Source of the DNA: CAMAVH01 sp964628235
GTDB taxonomy: Bacteria > Pseudomonadota > Alphaproteobacteria > SMXQ01
Length of the DNA: 43,723 nucleotides
Assembly: GCA_964628235.1 (NCBI GenBank)
Contig: CAZVLU010000030.1
Coordinates: 1 to 43,723, forward strand
Direction: 5' to 3'
Position numbers and translations under genes: made by a program. The notes under the pieces were generated by a model that was not told the DNA's origin, made no database searches, and saw only the letters and a list, made by a program, of their open reading frames with translations. Shown here piece by piece: positions 32,081-40,549 of the stretch. Each line of letters starts with the position of its first letter. Position 1 is the first letter of the stretch.

Positions 32081-32572
32081 TCAGCTCTTGCGTGCGAGCG
32101 GCGGCGCGTAGCTCGGGCTGAGATCCCAGGGGAAATAGACCCATTGGTCCTGCGGCACTTGGTGGATGAAGGTATCCACCAGCGGCAGGCCTTTGGGCTT
32201 GCCATAGACCGTGGCGAAATGCGCCTTGGGCAGCAGCTTGCGCGCCGCTTGCAGGGTGGTGCCGGTGTCGACCAAATCGTCGATCAGCAGCCAGCCTTCG
32301 CCCTGGTTGGCGACGGCGCCTTCCGGGCTTTTCAGGATATTGACCTTTTCCAGCTTCTGCTCGTCGTAGGTGGCGATGCAGAGCGTGTCGATGACGCGGA
32401 TTTCCATCTCGCGCGCGACGATGGCCGCCGGCACCAGGCCGCCGCGCGTCAGCGCGATGATGCCCTGCCAGGGGCCGAGCGCCATCAGCTTGCGCACCAG
32501 GGCGCGCGCGTCGCGGTGGACATCGTCCCAACTGACGATGAGGCCGGCGCTGCTTGGCTGATCGGACGGCAT
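32081..32572 (-). CDS. gpt: Xanthine-guanine phosphoribosyltransferase
   Basis: The ATG at 32570-32572 gives 163 residues, close to the 152-residue E. coli enzyme; a start 27 bases upstream is less likely. The type I PRTase fold is clear: IIALTRGGLVPAAIVAREM early, the PRPP-binding loop LLIDDLVDTGTTL (95-107), and the hood segment WVYFPWDLSP with the Trp typical of XGPRT. It transfers phosphoribosyl to xanthine, guanine and possibly hypoxanthine in the cytoplasm. It is convergent with the purine permease gene, so uptake and salvage functions are neighbours. Confidence 0.92.
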   Translation of the reverse strand: MPSDQPSSAGLIVSWDDVHRDARALVRKLMALGPWQGIIALTRGGLVPAAIVAREMEIRVIDTLCIATYDEQKLEKVNILKSPEGAVANQGEGWLLIDDLVDTGTTLQAARKLLPKAHFATVYGKPKGLPLVDTFIHQVPQDQWVYFPWDLSPSYAPPLARKS

Positions 32573-32809
32573 AGAGTTCCCCCTTGTTTGCCCTCCCAAA
32601 TGCGCTATCGGCAGAGAAAAGGCAAGGCGCAGCGTGAACTGCGCTTAAATCAAAAGAAGACCGAACATCCGACGGCTGGGGAGGCAAGGCCGTCGCCGTC
32701 GCCAGAAGGGAGGGCGGCGGCGATGCGGATGCTCGATCTTGCTTTACGAGCCAGCTTCCGCAGGGTGGCGGAGACCGGCTAAGAACTCAGCGCGTCCGCG
32801 ACAGACTGC

Positions 32810-33019
32810 TTACGGGCAGTTCACAGTTCCCGCCGTGCAGGTGCGGACGGTGCTGCCCTGCGGCACAACCACGGTTTGCGGCTGCTGCGACGGGTAAACG
32901 ACAGTCGATGTCGCCGGTTGATGGACGATGACGGTTTCACGGTGATCGGTCGGCGCCGTACAGGCGGCCAGAGCCAACGGGGCGGCGATGGCGACGACAG
33001 AGGCAATGATGAGGCGCAT
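32810..33019 (-). CDS. Small lipoprotein
   Basis: The 69-residue product has a hydrophobic signal ending in the lipobox L-A-A-C20, then a short Thr/Val/Gln/Pro-rich tail containing VVYPSQQPQTVVVPQGSTV. Two further cysteines lie near the C terminus (T-C-T-A-G-T-V-N-C-P). AGGAGCG lies 6 bases before the ATG. Similar small lipoproteins with 'QTVVVP' tails are common in Hyphomicrobiales and have no known function. It lies on the same strand as the MFS exporter upstream, separated by a strong hairpin, and is not obviously co-transcribed with it. Confidence 0.72.
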   Translation of the reverse strand: MRLIIASVVAIAAPLALAACTAPTDHRETVIVHQPATSTVVYPSQQPQTVVVPQGSTVRTCTAGTVNCP

Positions 33020-33072
33020 TTTTTTGCGCTCCTGGTTGTTGCGTTCGATCCATAAACGCTTGGCCAGTCTGC

Positions 33073-33091
33073 GCGGTTCCTGTGGAACCGC
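33073..33091 (-). terminator. Hairpin downstream of the MFS exporter gene
   Basis: GCGGTTCC (33073-33080) and GGAACCGC (33084-33091) form a perfect 8-base stem with a TGT loop, 15 bases beyond the MFS stop and before the lipoprotein start. No T-run follows on the minus strand, so it may stabilise a 3' end or aid Rho-dependent termination. Confidence 0.45.
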
Positions 33092-33105
33092 AGTTCGCCG
33101 TCAAC

Positions 33106-34590
33106 TCAGGATTTTGGTTTAGCGTCCCTAATCGGCAGCTCTTCCATGAGGATCACCAGAACCCAGCCGATGAAGACGGCGACGGCGGCGGCGGCGAACA
33201 GCCAGCGGAAGGTGTCCTCGGGAATGTCGCTGAAGCCGCCCATGCTGTCTGCAAGGCCTTCCATATGACGGCCCGGCGCTTTCGCGCCTTCGTTCAAGCC
33301 GTTGATGACGATGGCGCCGAAGATGGCGACGATGATCGCGCCGCCGAGCGAGCGGAAGAAGTTGATCAGCGCCGTCGTGGTGCCCATCTGCTGCGGCTCA
33401 ACGGCGTTCTGGCTCGCCAGCGTGACGAGCGGGAAGGCGGTGCCGATGCCGATGCCGGCGACTCCGAAAAGCGCCAAGGCCGCCGCGAAGGGCAAGTCTG
33501 TCGAGCCGACCGCGAGCAGCGCGAGCGCGACCACCGCCGCCCCGAGGCCGATGATGCCGATGCGCTTATAGTGATGCACGCGGGCGATCAAGCGGCCGCT
33601 GGTCTGCGCGCCGATCACCGTGAATCCCATCAGCGGCACCAGTGCGAGGCCGGCGACGCTGGCGCTCAAGCCCAATGCCGCTTCGAAATAGATCGGCGTG
33701 TAGATGGTGAGCGCCACGAACACGCCCATGTTGAAGAAGCCGGCGGCGGCGGCCGGGCCGACCACGGGATGGAAGGCGATGGCGAGCGGCAAGAAGGGCT
33801 CGCGCGCCATGAACATGCGCAGCACGAACAGCGCGGTCATCGCCGCCGCGACGGCGAACAGGCCGACGACCTCCCAAGACGCCCAGGGGTGGCGGTTGCC
33901 GCCCCAATTGAGCGCCAGGAGCAGCGGCACCGTGGCCAGCACCAAGAGCGACGCGCCGGCCATGTCGAGCTTGTGCGGCCGCTCGTGGCGCGGCAGATGG
34001 CGCAAACGACCGCTCAAAGACCACCAGATGTAGCCGCCGACCGGCAGGTTGATCCAGAAGATCACCGACCAATGGAGATGTTCGGCGATGAAGCCGCCGA
34101 GCACCGGACCGGCCAAGCTGGAACTCATGAATACTGCGGCGAAATGCGCCTGGTAGCGGGCGCGTTCGCGCGGCGGCACCAGGTCGGCGATGATCGTCAT
34201 GGCGAGCACCATCAAGCCGCCGCCGCCGAGACCCTGCAAGGCGCGAGCGACGGCGAGCAGCGTCATGCTGGGCGCCACGGCGCAGAGGATGGAGCCGGCG
34301 ATGAACACGGCGATGGCCGTCAGCATCATGACGCGCCGGCCGTAGATGTCGCTCAGCTTGCCGTAGAGCGGCGTCACCGCCGTCGAGCTGAGGAGATAGG
34401 CCGTCACCACCCAGGCCAGCGTCTCGACATTGCCGAGCTCGCGGCCGATCGTCGGCAGCGCCGTGGCGATGATGGTCTGCTCCAGCGAGGCGAGGAACAT
34501 CGCCAGCAGCACGCCGAAAATGATCGAGCGTTTGGCGGCGGGATCGATCGCGGGAAGGTCTTGAGGGGGCGAGGCGGCGAGGTCGGCCAT
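33106..34590 (-). CDS. DHA2-family (EmrB/QacA-type) multidrug efflux MFS transporter
   Basis: The ATG at 34588-34590 gives 494 residues; the frame is open to 34689 but the added 33 residues are Pro/Arg-rich. About 14 transmembrane helices are evident. Motif A-like GKLSDIYGRRVMMLTA follows helix 2, the N-terminal block FLASLEQTIIATALPTIGREL carries the DHA2 'D/E-x-T-I-V-x-x-A-L-P' signature, and ARALQGLGGGGLM fits motif B with its arginine. It exports drugs or toxic metabolites by proton antiport at the inner membrane. No membrane-fusion partner gene (EmrA) is adjacent. It is divergent from the ABC-F gene across 216 bases. Confidence 0.9.
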   Translation of the reverse strand: MADLAASPPQDLPAIDPAAKRSIIFGVLLAMFLASLEQTIIATALPTIGRELGNVETLAWVVTAYLLSSTAVTPLYGKLSDIYGRRVMMLTAIAVFIAGSILCAVAPSMTLLAVARALQGLGGGGLMVLAMTIIADLVPPRERARYQAHFAAVFMSSSLAGPVLGGFIAEHLHWSVIFWINLPVGGYIWWSLSGRLRHLPRHERPHKLDMAGASLLVLATVPLLLALNWGGNRHPWASWEVVGLFAVAAAMTALFVLRMFMAREPFLPLAIAFHPVVGPAAAAGFFNMGVFVALTIYTPIYFEAALGLSASVAGLALVPLMGFTVIGAQTSGRLIARVHHYKRIGIIGLGAAVVALALLAVGSTDLPFAAALALFGVAGIGIGTAFPLVTLASQNAVEPQQMGTTTALINFFRSLGGAIIVAIFGAIVINGLNEGAKAPGRHMEGLADSMGGFSDIPEDTFRWLFAAAAVAVFIGWVLVILMEELPIRDAKPKS

Positions 34591-34806
34591 GGCGGGAGAG
34601 AACGCTGAAAAGGCGCGAATCGTCCCGCGGCCAGGGGGCGGCACGGGGCTGCGCGGTGGGGGAAACGTCCGATCGAAGGCCCCGACCATGACCCTTCAGC
34701 GGCCCTCCCGCAAGTCTGACGGGGCCCTGCTCGCAAAAATGGGATCGAAGTCGCGAATCCTGTCTGAACCATTGAATTGAAAGGCTTATCAGTATAGGTC
34801 ATCGCC

Positions 34807-36618
34807 ATGCCGCCAGCCCCGCTTCTCACCCTGCAGAACATCCACCAAACCTTCGGCGGCACGCCGTTGCTGAGCGGGGCCGAACTCGCCATCACCGCCG
34901 GCGAACGGCTCTGCCTGGTCGGTCGTAACGGGTCGGGCAAATCGAGCCTGCTCAAGATCGCCGCCGGCGAATTGATGCCCGACAAAGGCGAGCGCGTGTT
35001 GCAGGGCGGCGTCACCATCCGCTATTTGGCGCAGGAACCGGATTTGACCGGCTACGCCACGACGCTGGCCTATGTCGAAGCCGGCCTCGGGCCTGGCGAC
35101 GACGAGTACCGCGCCGCCTATTTGCTGGAACGCCTCGGCTTCACCGGCGAGGAATCGACCGAGAATCTCTCTGGCGGCGAAGCGCGGCGCTGCGCCCTGG
35201 CGCGCGTGCTGGCGCCAGAGCCCGATGTGCTGCTGCTCGACGAGCCGACCAACCATCTCGATCTGCCGGCCATCGAATGGCTCGAAGAGGAATTGCGCGG
35301 CCTGCGCTCCGCCCTCGTGCTCATCAGCCACGACCGCCGCTTCTTGCAAAACCTGTCCAAGGCGACGCTGTGGCTCGACCGCGGCGTGACCCGCAAGCTC
35401 GATAAAGGTTTCGGGGAATTCGAGAACTGGCGCGACGAGTTTCTCGAGCAGGAAGAGCTGGAGCGCCACAAGCTCGACCGCAAGATCGTCAACGAAGAGC
35501 ATTGGGTGCGCTACGGCGTCAGCGGCCGGCGCAAGCGCAACGTGCGCCGCATGCGCGATCTGGAAGGGCTGCGCCAGACGCGCCGCGAGGAGCGCAAAGT
35601 CGCCGGCGACGTCAAGATGACGGTGAGCCAGGGCGAAACCTCCGGCAAGCTGGTGTTCGACGTCGAGAACATCTCGAAAAGCTTCGGCTCACAGACGGTG
35701 ATCGACGACCTGACCTTGCGCGTGCTGCGCGGCGACCGGCTTGGTGTCATCGGCCCCAACGGCGCCGGCAAGACGACGCTGCTCAAAATCCTGACCGGCG
35801 CGCTCGAGCCCGACACTGGCACCGTCAAGCGCGGCGCCAACTTGAAGATGGTCACGCTCGACCAAGGCCGCGCCATGCTCGATCCGGCCATGACCCTGCA
35901 GAACGCCCTGACCGGCGGCACCGCGAGCGACTATGTCGATGTCGGCGATCAGCGCAAGCATGTCATGAGCTACATGAAGGATTTCCTGTTCGCGCCGGAG
36001 CAGGCGCGCACGCCGGTCGGCGTGCTGTCGGGCGGCGAGCGCGGCCGCCTGATGCTGGCGCGCGCCCTGGCGCTGCCGTCGAATTTGCTGGTGCTCGACG
36101 AGCCGACCAACGATCTCGATTTAGAGACTCTCGACCTGCTCGAAGAGATGATCGCCGACTATCCCGGCACCGCGCTGGTCGTCAGCCATGACCGCGATTT
36201 CCTGGACCGCGTCGCCACGTCCGTCATCGCCTTCGAGGGCGATGGCAAATGGATCGAATATGCCGGCGGCTATAGCGACATGGTGGCGCAGCGCGGCGAA
36301 GGCGTGACGGCGAAGAACTCCGGCGTCAAAGCGGCGAGCAAGGCCGAAGTGAAGGCCGCCAAGGCGGCGTCGGCGGCCAAGAAAAAGCTCGGCTTCAAGG
36401 AGCAGCATGCGCTTAAGACGCTGCCGGAGCTGATGGCCAAGCTGGAGACCCAGGCCGCCGCTCTGCAGGCCAAGCTGGCCGATCCGCAATTGTTCGCGCG
36501 CGACGCGGCGAAATTCGCCGCCACGGCCGCCGAGTTGGAAAAGACCCAGGCCGAATTGGCCAAGGCCGAGGAAGACTGGCTCGCCCTGGAAATGCTGCGG
36601 GAAGAGATCGAGAGCTAG
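34807..36618 (+). CDS. ABC-F family ATPase, Uup-like
   Basis: The 603-residue soluble protein contains two ABC domains. The first has Walker A GRNGSGKSS (39-47), signature LSGGEARR, then LLLDEPTNHLDL. The second has Walker A GPNGAGKTT, signature LSGGERGR and LVLDEPTNDLDL. An arm/linker rich in Arg lies between them (VSGRRKRNVRRMRDLEGLR). An Ala/Lys-rich coiled coil at the C terminus (about 500-600) is the Uup hallmark. There is no transmembrane domain, so it acts on the ribosome or on DNA-associated processes rather than in transport. Orthologues are often called Uup or EttA-like; the C-terminal coiled coil favours Uup. Confidence 0.9.
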   Translation: MPPAPLLTLQNIHQTFGGTPLLSGAELAITAGERLCLVGRNGSGKSSLLKIAAGELMPDKGERVLQGGVTIRYLAQEPDLTGYATTLAYVEAGLGPGDDEYRAAYLLERLGFTGEESTENLSGGEARRCALARVLAPEPDVLLLDEPTNHLDLPAIEWLEEELRGLRSALVLISHDRRFLQNLSKATLWLDRGVTRKLDKGFGEFENWRDEFLEQEELERHKLDRKIVNEEHWVRYGVSGRRKRNVRRMRDLEGLRQTRREERKVAGDVKMTVSQGETSGKLVFDVENISKSFGSQTVIDDLTLRVLRGDRLGVIGPNGAGKTTLLKILTGALEPDTGTVKRGANLKMVTLDQGRAMLDPAMTLQNALTGGTASDYVDVGDQRKHVMSYMKDFLFAPEQARTPVGVLSGGERGRLMLARALALPSNLLVLDEPTNDLDLETLDLLEEMIADYPGTALVVSHDRDFLDRVATSVIAFEGDGKWIEYAGGYSDMVAQRGEGVTAKNSGVKAASKAEVKAAKAASAAKKKLGFKEQHALKTLPELMAKLETQAAALQAKLADPQLFARDAAKFAATAAELEKTQAELAKAEEDWLALEMLREEIES

Positions 36619-36628
36619 GCGCTAGCGC
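36619..36628. other. Palindrome in the convergent gap after the ABC-F gene
   Basis: GCGCTAGCGC is a perfect 10-base palindrome in the 16-base gap between the ABC-F stop and the convergent aldolase stop. It may be a minimal hairpin or a protein site; no function can be assigned. Confidence 0.25.
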
Positions 36629-36634
36629 TTTGAC

Positions 36635-37336
36635 TCAATCGTGCGCTTGGCCGCAGCCGCAGACTTTCCGCTCCAAGTAAGCGAACACCGAGGCATATTG
36701 CGGGATGATGCGGCCCTGTTTGGCTTTGGCATCCTCCGGCGTGCTGATGCGCGCAGCCCCGCCGCAAGCTTCGGCCATCAACTGCGACTTGCAGGCGCGC
36801 TCCAAATGGATGGCGAGCATCGTCGCCTCTTGGATCGTGCGGCCGGCCGTCACCAGCCCATGGTTCTGCAACAACACCGCATGATGCTTGCCGAGCGCCT
36901 TGGCGACCGATTTGCCGCGCTCTTGCGTCACGATCAGGTCGGTCGTCTCGTCGAACACGGGCAGCCCGTCGCAGAACACCGAACCTTCATGGCCGACCGG
37001 CTGCAAAGGCTTGCCGAGCGATGAGAAGGCGACGGCATGGGGCGCGTGTGTGTGAACCACGGCCTGCACGTCGCTGCGCGCCCGCAAAATTTCGGAATGG
37101 ATGAAGACTTCGAGATGGCGCGGCGCGCTGCCGGCGGTTTTCTCGCCTTCGAGGTTCACGGTGATGATGTTCTCCGGCGTCATCTCCTCCAGGCCGAAGG
37201 TGTGTGGCTTCATGAGGAAATGGCCGGGGTCGTCGGGCAGGCGCACGGTGACATGGCCGAAAATATCGTCGCCCTGCTGCTCGCTGTAGAGAATCTTGCC
37301 GGCGTTGATGAGCGTGGTCTTGAGCTGATCGGTCAT
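36635..37336 (-). CDS. Class II aldolase/adducin family protein
   Basis: The ATG at 37334-37336 gives 233 residues. Zinc-ligand histidines appear in VVHTHAPHAVAF (H-T-H pair) and in LLQNHGLVTAG. An early F-G-H-V-T-V-R-L and a glutamate-rich TPENI-x-x-V-x-L-x-G-E also fit the fuculose-phosphate-aldolase/RuvD-like class II fold. The C terminus has the unusual CGCGQAHD. Members cleave or isomerise sugar phosphates or act on other hydroxy-acids, some as decarboxylases of aromatic acids. It follows the LysR and YeiH genes on the same strand (57-base gap after lysR), so a shared transcript is possible. Substrate unknown. Confidence 0.86.
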   Translation of the reverse strand: MTDQLKTTLINAGKILYSEQQGDDIFGHVTVRLPDDPGHFLMKPHTFGLEEMTPENIITVNLEGEKTAGSAPRHLEVFIHSEILRARSDVQAVVHTHAPHAVAFSSLGKPLQPVGHEGSVFCDGLPVFDETTDLIVTQERGKSVAKALGKHHAVLLQNHGLVTAGRTIQEATMLAIHLERACKSQLMAEACGGAARISTPEDAKAKQGRIIPQYASVFAYLERKVCGCGQAHD

Positions 37337-37393
37337 TCCTGGTCCCCTGTTATGGGGCCAGAATGCCGTCATACATTTATAAAGTCGAGATGC

Positions 37394-38272
37394 TCATCTC
37401 GCGATGATGTCCAGCAGCGCCTGGCTCGCCTTGCTGCGGTAGCGCTCGCGATGGTGCAGCACATGGAACGGTCGCGCCGGCAGATCGATGTCGATGCGGG
37501 TGAGCGCGCCGAGCCGCAACAGCGCTTCCACGACCAATTCAGAAATCGCCGTGACGCCGCCGCCGGCGACGACAGCCGAGCGCACCGCTTCGTTCGACGG
37601 CAATTCAAGCGCCACTTTGAGTTTGGCCGGATCGAGCCCGAGACGGCGCAACTCCGCCTCGAATTCCGAGCGTGTGCCGGAGCCTTGTTCGCGCAGCACC
37701 CAGTCGGCGGCGGCGAGATCGGCCAGCGTGACGTTGCGTTGCACGGCCCAGGGATGGGTCATGCCGACGACGATCACCAGCTTGTCGCCGGTAATCATTT
37801 GGTTGCTGAGCGTCGGCGCGTCGATCTCGCCTTCGACAAAGCCGAGATCGGCGCTGCCGGCCAGCACCGCCTCGGCCACCTGCGCCGTGTTGCCAATGGC
37901 GAGATGCACTTCGACGTCGGGATAATCGCGGCGGAAGGCCATGAGATGGCGCGGCAGCCAATAGCTGGCGATGGTCTGGCTGGCATGGACCGAGAGCTTG
38001 CCGCGCGGCCCGCCGGCGAATTCGGCGAGGCGCTGTTCCGCCATTTCGGCGCGCGCCATCACCGCTTTGGCTTCGACGAGAAACAGCCGCCCGGCGTCGG
38101 TCAATTCGATGCGGCGGCCGATGCGGTGAAACAGCGGCGTGGCGTGGCGTGCTTCGAGCGCCGCGACGGCGGCGCTGACCGCCGATTGCACCAGTCCCAA
38201 GGCTTCGGCGGCGCGGGTCATATGTTCGCGTTCGGCGACGGCGACGAAAATGCGCAGTTGTTCGAGGGTCAT
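37394..38272 (-). CDS. LysR-family transcriptional regulator (YeiE/CbbR-like)
   Basis: The 292-residue protein has an N-terminal winged helix-turn-helix (MTLEQLRIFVAVAEREHMTR, then AAEALGLVQSAVSAAVAALE, about 1-60) and a periplasmic-binding-protein-like effector domain. That domain has LSVHASQTIASYWLPRHL (start of domain 1) and SNEAVRSAVVAGGGVTAISE. It resembles the YeiE/CysB-like subgroup commonly linked to yeiH. Here it lies on the same strand just downstream of yeiH (16-base gap) rather than divergent, so autoregulation from the yeiH promoter is likely. Its operator may be the dyad at 39374-39402. Confidence 0.9.
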   Translation of the reverse strand: MTLEQLRIFVAVAEREHMTRAAEALGLVQSAVSAAVAALEARHATPLFHRIGRRIELTDAGRLFLVEAKAVMARAEMAEQRLAEFAGGPRGKLSVHASQTIASYWLPRHLMAFRRDYPDVEVHLAIGNTAQVAEAVLAGSADLGFVEGEIDAPTLSNQMITGDKLVIVVGMTHPWAVQRNVTLADLAAADWVLREQGSGTRSEFEAELRRLGLDPAKLKVALELPSNEAVRSAVVAGGGVTAISELVVEALLRLGALTRIDIDLPARPFHVLHHRERYRSKASQALLDIIAR

Positions 38273-38288
38273 CGGCAGCCCCCTGCGG

Positions 38289-39332
38289 CTATGCGAGCCA
38301 GAGCGTCAAGCCCAGGCCGAGCGTCGAGATGAACAGCGTGCCGCCGCCGGCGACCAGCAGCGGGCGCAGGCCCTTGGCGCGCACCTTGGAGAGATCGGTT
38401 GCCAGGCCCATGGCGGCCAAGCCCATGCAGAGCAGGAAGATCGTCGCGTCGTTGGTGCGCGCTTTCAACTCCGGGGGGAAATTGACGAGGTTGCCGAAGA
38501 TCATCAGCGCGGCGAAGCCGACCACGAACCACGGCATCGCGGCGGGCGTTACATCTGCCCGCGCCGCAGCGCCGGCGCCGCGCCAGACGAGCAGCAGGAC
38601 CATCGCCGGCAGCATGGCGACACGCAGCAATTTGGCGACCGTGCCGCTCTGGCCCGCCGCGTCGCCGCCTTGGAAGGCGGCTGCCACGGCTTGGCCAAGT
38701 TCGTGCAGCGTCGCGCCGCTCCACAGGCCGTAGCCGTGGGGCCCGAGCGGCAGCAGCGCCGCGATCAGCGGATAGAGCAGCATCGCTAAGGTGCCGAACA
38801 AGGTGATGCAGGCGATGGCGTAGGCCGCGTCCTCGTCCGGCGCGCGCGTCGCCGAATTGACCGCGGCGATGGCCGACGCGCCGCAGATCGAGGTGCCGGC
38901 GGCGATCAGCGTGGTCAGCCCGGCGTCGACCCCGAGCCAGCGGCCGAGCGCTTGGGTGAACAGGAAGGTGGCGATCAGGCAGCCCAGCGCGACGGCGACG
39001 CCGGCCGGTCCGATTTCGGCCACATGGCTGATCGAGATTTGCAGGCCGAGCAGCGCGATGGCGAGGCGCAGCAGGCGCTTCTGCGAGAAGGTCAGCCCGC
39101 GCGGCGCCCAGGCGGGCAGGGCGATCCCAGCCACGCTCATGAGGGCGCGCAGGGCGATGCCGAAGAGGATGGCGACGACGAGGGGATTGAGCATGCCTGA
39201 GCTCGTCAGGGCGCGCGGCAGGAAGGCCAGGGCGGCGATCGCGGCGGTCAGCAGCAGGCCGGGCCATAGGAAGCCTTTGGCAGGGGCGCCGTGAGCAGCC
39301 GGCGCGGCGCGAAGCGACAGATCGGAAAGCAT
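38289..39332 (-). CDS. yeiH: YeiH/UPF0324 family membrane protein (putative sulfate/sulfite-type exporter)
   Basis: The ATG at 39330-39332 gives 347 residues with about 10 transmembrane helices; a TTG six bases earlier is an alternative. UPF0324 features include LNPLVVAILFGIALR, SQKRLLRLAIALLGLQIS, GTSICGASAIAAVNS, the C-terminal FLLCMGLAAMGLATDLSKVR and a typical final helix. Family members are annotated as putative sulfate exporters and are often co-located with a LysR gene. Downstream come the LysR regulator and a class II aldolase. The neighbouring thiol dioxygenase gives a tentative sulfur-oxidation link. The upstream region is AT-rich with a 7-base inverted repeat. Confidence 0.86.
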   Translation of the reverse strand: MLSDLSLRAAPAAHGAPAKGFLWPGLLLTAAIAALAFLPRALTSSGMLNPLVVAILFGIALRALMSVAGIALPAWAPRGLTFSQKRLLRLAIALLGLQISISHVAEIGPAGVAVALGCLIATFLFTQALGRWLGVDAGLTTLIAAGTSICGASAIAAVNSATRAPDEDAAYAIACITLFGTLAMLLYPLIAALLPLGPHGYGLWSGATLHELGQAVAAAFQGGDAAGQSGTVAKLLRVAMLPAMVLLLVWRGAGAAARADVTPAAMPWFVVGFAALMIFGNLVNFPPELKARTNDATIFLLCMGLAAMGLATDLSKVRAKGLRPLLVAGGGTLFISTLGLGLTLWLA

Positions 39333-39373
39333 GCACAAGACCCAAACTGAAAATCACAGTGAGGGTATGTGCA

Positions 39374-39402
39374 AATCTATCAATCTGTATAACGAATAGA
39401 TT
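39374..39402. promoter_or_regulatory. Inverted repeat upstream of yeiH, candidate LysR operator
   Basis: AATCTAT (39374-39380) and ATAGATT (39396-39402) are perfect 7-base arms, 15 bases apart. They lie in an AT-rich gap 42 bases before the yeiH start and before the LysR gene it is probably co-transcribed with. A T-N11-A-type dyad of this size fits a LysR operator but is not proven. Confidence 0.4.
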
Positions 39403-39423
39403 AGATTAAATCAATCTTATGAA

Positions 39424-40401
39424 TTAATCGAACCCCGGCGCAAATAGCTCGCTCAACGCCACCGGGCGGTGGGCCACGCCCTGCTCGGCGCAATAGGCGA
39501 GAAAGGCGTCCAGCGTCGCCTTGTTGGGGGCGATGCCGTAAGGCCAGAAATCCTCGCCGACCATCGCCGTCATCTCCTCGGCGAGCTTGAAGCTCCAGGG
39601 ATAGGGGTAGCGCGAGATGGTGCTGTCGCGCATCCGCGCCAGGCTGTTGGCCTTGGCCTTGTCGAAGGCGTCATAGAGCGCGCGGGCGACCGTGGGATCC
39701 GCGTCATAGACGTCTTTGCGCATGGCGATGACATGCATGATCGGGAACAGGCCGCTCGTCTTGCCGTAGGCTTTCTCGGCGGTGACGAAATCGTCGATCA
39801 CGCGTTTGCTGCGTGGCGCGGCCCCAAGCGAACTGGTGAGCGGATGGGACGTCAGCACGGCGTCGATCTCTCCCGAGAGCAACATGGCATCGAGCGAACT
39901 ATCGGGGCGGCTCGTACGTTTCACGTCGGGCGGCAGCTTGACCTGCAGAATCTCCTGTAATCCCGGGGCGTTGACGCCGGCCTGCACCCATTCGATCTCA
40001 TGGAGCTCGATGCCCAGATCATGCTTGAGATAGCCGCGTGCGAAGATGCCGGCGGTGTGCATCCAGTCGGGATAGCCGACCCGCTTGCCGCGCAGGTCGG
40101 CCAGGGTTTCGATGCCGCCGCCGACGCTGACGCGGGCATAGAAGGCCGAGAGGCGGAACATGCGCGAGGTGAAGACGGGGATCGCCGTCAGGCCGGTGTC
40201 GCCCTGCGAGAGCAGCGACACATACATGCCGAGCGACATCTCGGAGACGTCCCATTCGCGGTTCTTGGTGAAGCGCTGGAAGATTTCGGCGATCGGCAAG
40301 ACCTTGAGGTCCAACTCGATGCCCTCGGCCTTGACCGGCCCGTGGGTGAAGTCGCGGGTATGGTCATATTCGCAAATGGCGAGGGACAGGCGTTTGTTCA
40401 C
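39424..40401 (-). CDS. 4,5-dihydroxyphthalate decarboxylase-like protein (substrate-binding-protein fold, cytoplasmic)
   Basis: A GTG start gives 325 residues with no signal peptide. The start, LSLAICEYDHTRDFTHGPVK followed by EGIELDLKVLP, and the block WDVSEMSLGMYVSL match the 4,5-dihydroxyphthalate decarboxylase family, which uses an ABC-type periplasmic-binding fold. Other conserved segments are DLRGKRVGYPDWMHTAGIFARG and EIDAVLTSHP, plus the C-terminal FWPYGI. Members decarboxylate 4,5-dihydroxyphthalate to protocatechuate; many homologues are of unknown substrate. It is divergent from the cupin gene (148-base gap). With the Rieske pair 14 kb away it hints at aromatic-acid catabolism, but the link is inference. 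Confidence 0.8.
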   Translation of the reverse strand: MNKRLSLAICEYDHTRDFTHGPVKAEGIELDLKVLPIAEIFQRFTKNREWDVSEMSLGMYVSLLSQGDTGLTAIPVFTSRMFRLSAFYARVSVGGGIETLADLRGKRVGYPDWMHTAGIFARGYLKHDLGIELHEIEWVQAGVNAPGLQEILQVKLPPDVKRTSRPDSSLDAMLLSGEIDAVLTSHPLTSSLGAAPRSKRVIDDFVTAEKAYGKTSGLFPIMHVIAMRKDVYDADPTVARALYDAFDKAKANSLARMRDSTISRYPYPWSFKLAEEMTAMVGEDFWPYGIAPNKATLDAFLAYCAEQGVAHRPVALSELFAPGFD

Positions 40402-40482
40402 GGAAAACCTCTCGAAACGGGACGGGGCACCATAAGGGCTGCGGGCGGAGCGGCACAGGCCGAAGCGTCAGCCGGGCCTAAC

Positions 40483-40499
40483 ATTGAATAATGGTCAAT
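40483..40499. promoter_or_regulatory. Inverted repeat in the divergent promoter region
   Basis: ATTGA (40483-40487) and TCAAT (40495-40499) are 5-base arms around 7 bases, in the 148-base gap between the decarboxylase-like gene and the thiol dioxygenase gene. A GntR regulator is encoded convergently with the latter, so this is a candidate operator. Weak evidence. Confidence 0.3.
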
Positions 40500-40527
40500 C
40501 TAACATTTCAGTTATTGAAAGCTAAGC

Positions 40528-40547
40528 GGTCACTTATTACAGTGGCC
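40528..40547. promoter_or_regulatory. Inverted repeat touching the thiol dioxygenase start
   Basis: GGTCACT (40528-40534) and AGTGGCC (40541-40547) pair with one G-T, ending 2 bases before the ATG at 40550. No good Shine-Dalgarno sequence is visible there. It could be an operator overlapping the start or an RNA hairpin limiting initiation. Confidence 0.35.
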
Positions 40548-40549
40548 AT

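Noticed and set aside
33082..34608. 508-codon open frame on the plus strand
   Set aside because: It is the antisense shadow of the 14-helix MFS exporter. The composition (His, Arg, Glu, Gln repeats) is that of a complemented membrane gene, and no motif is present.
39361..39423. AT-rich tract as a replication origin or attachment site
   Set aside because: It is short, has no repeated DnaA boxes and no integrase or tRNA nearby. A promoter/operator explains it better.
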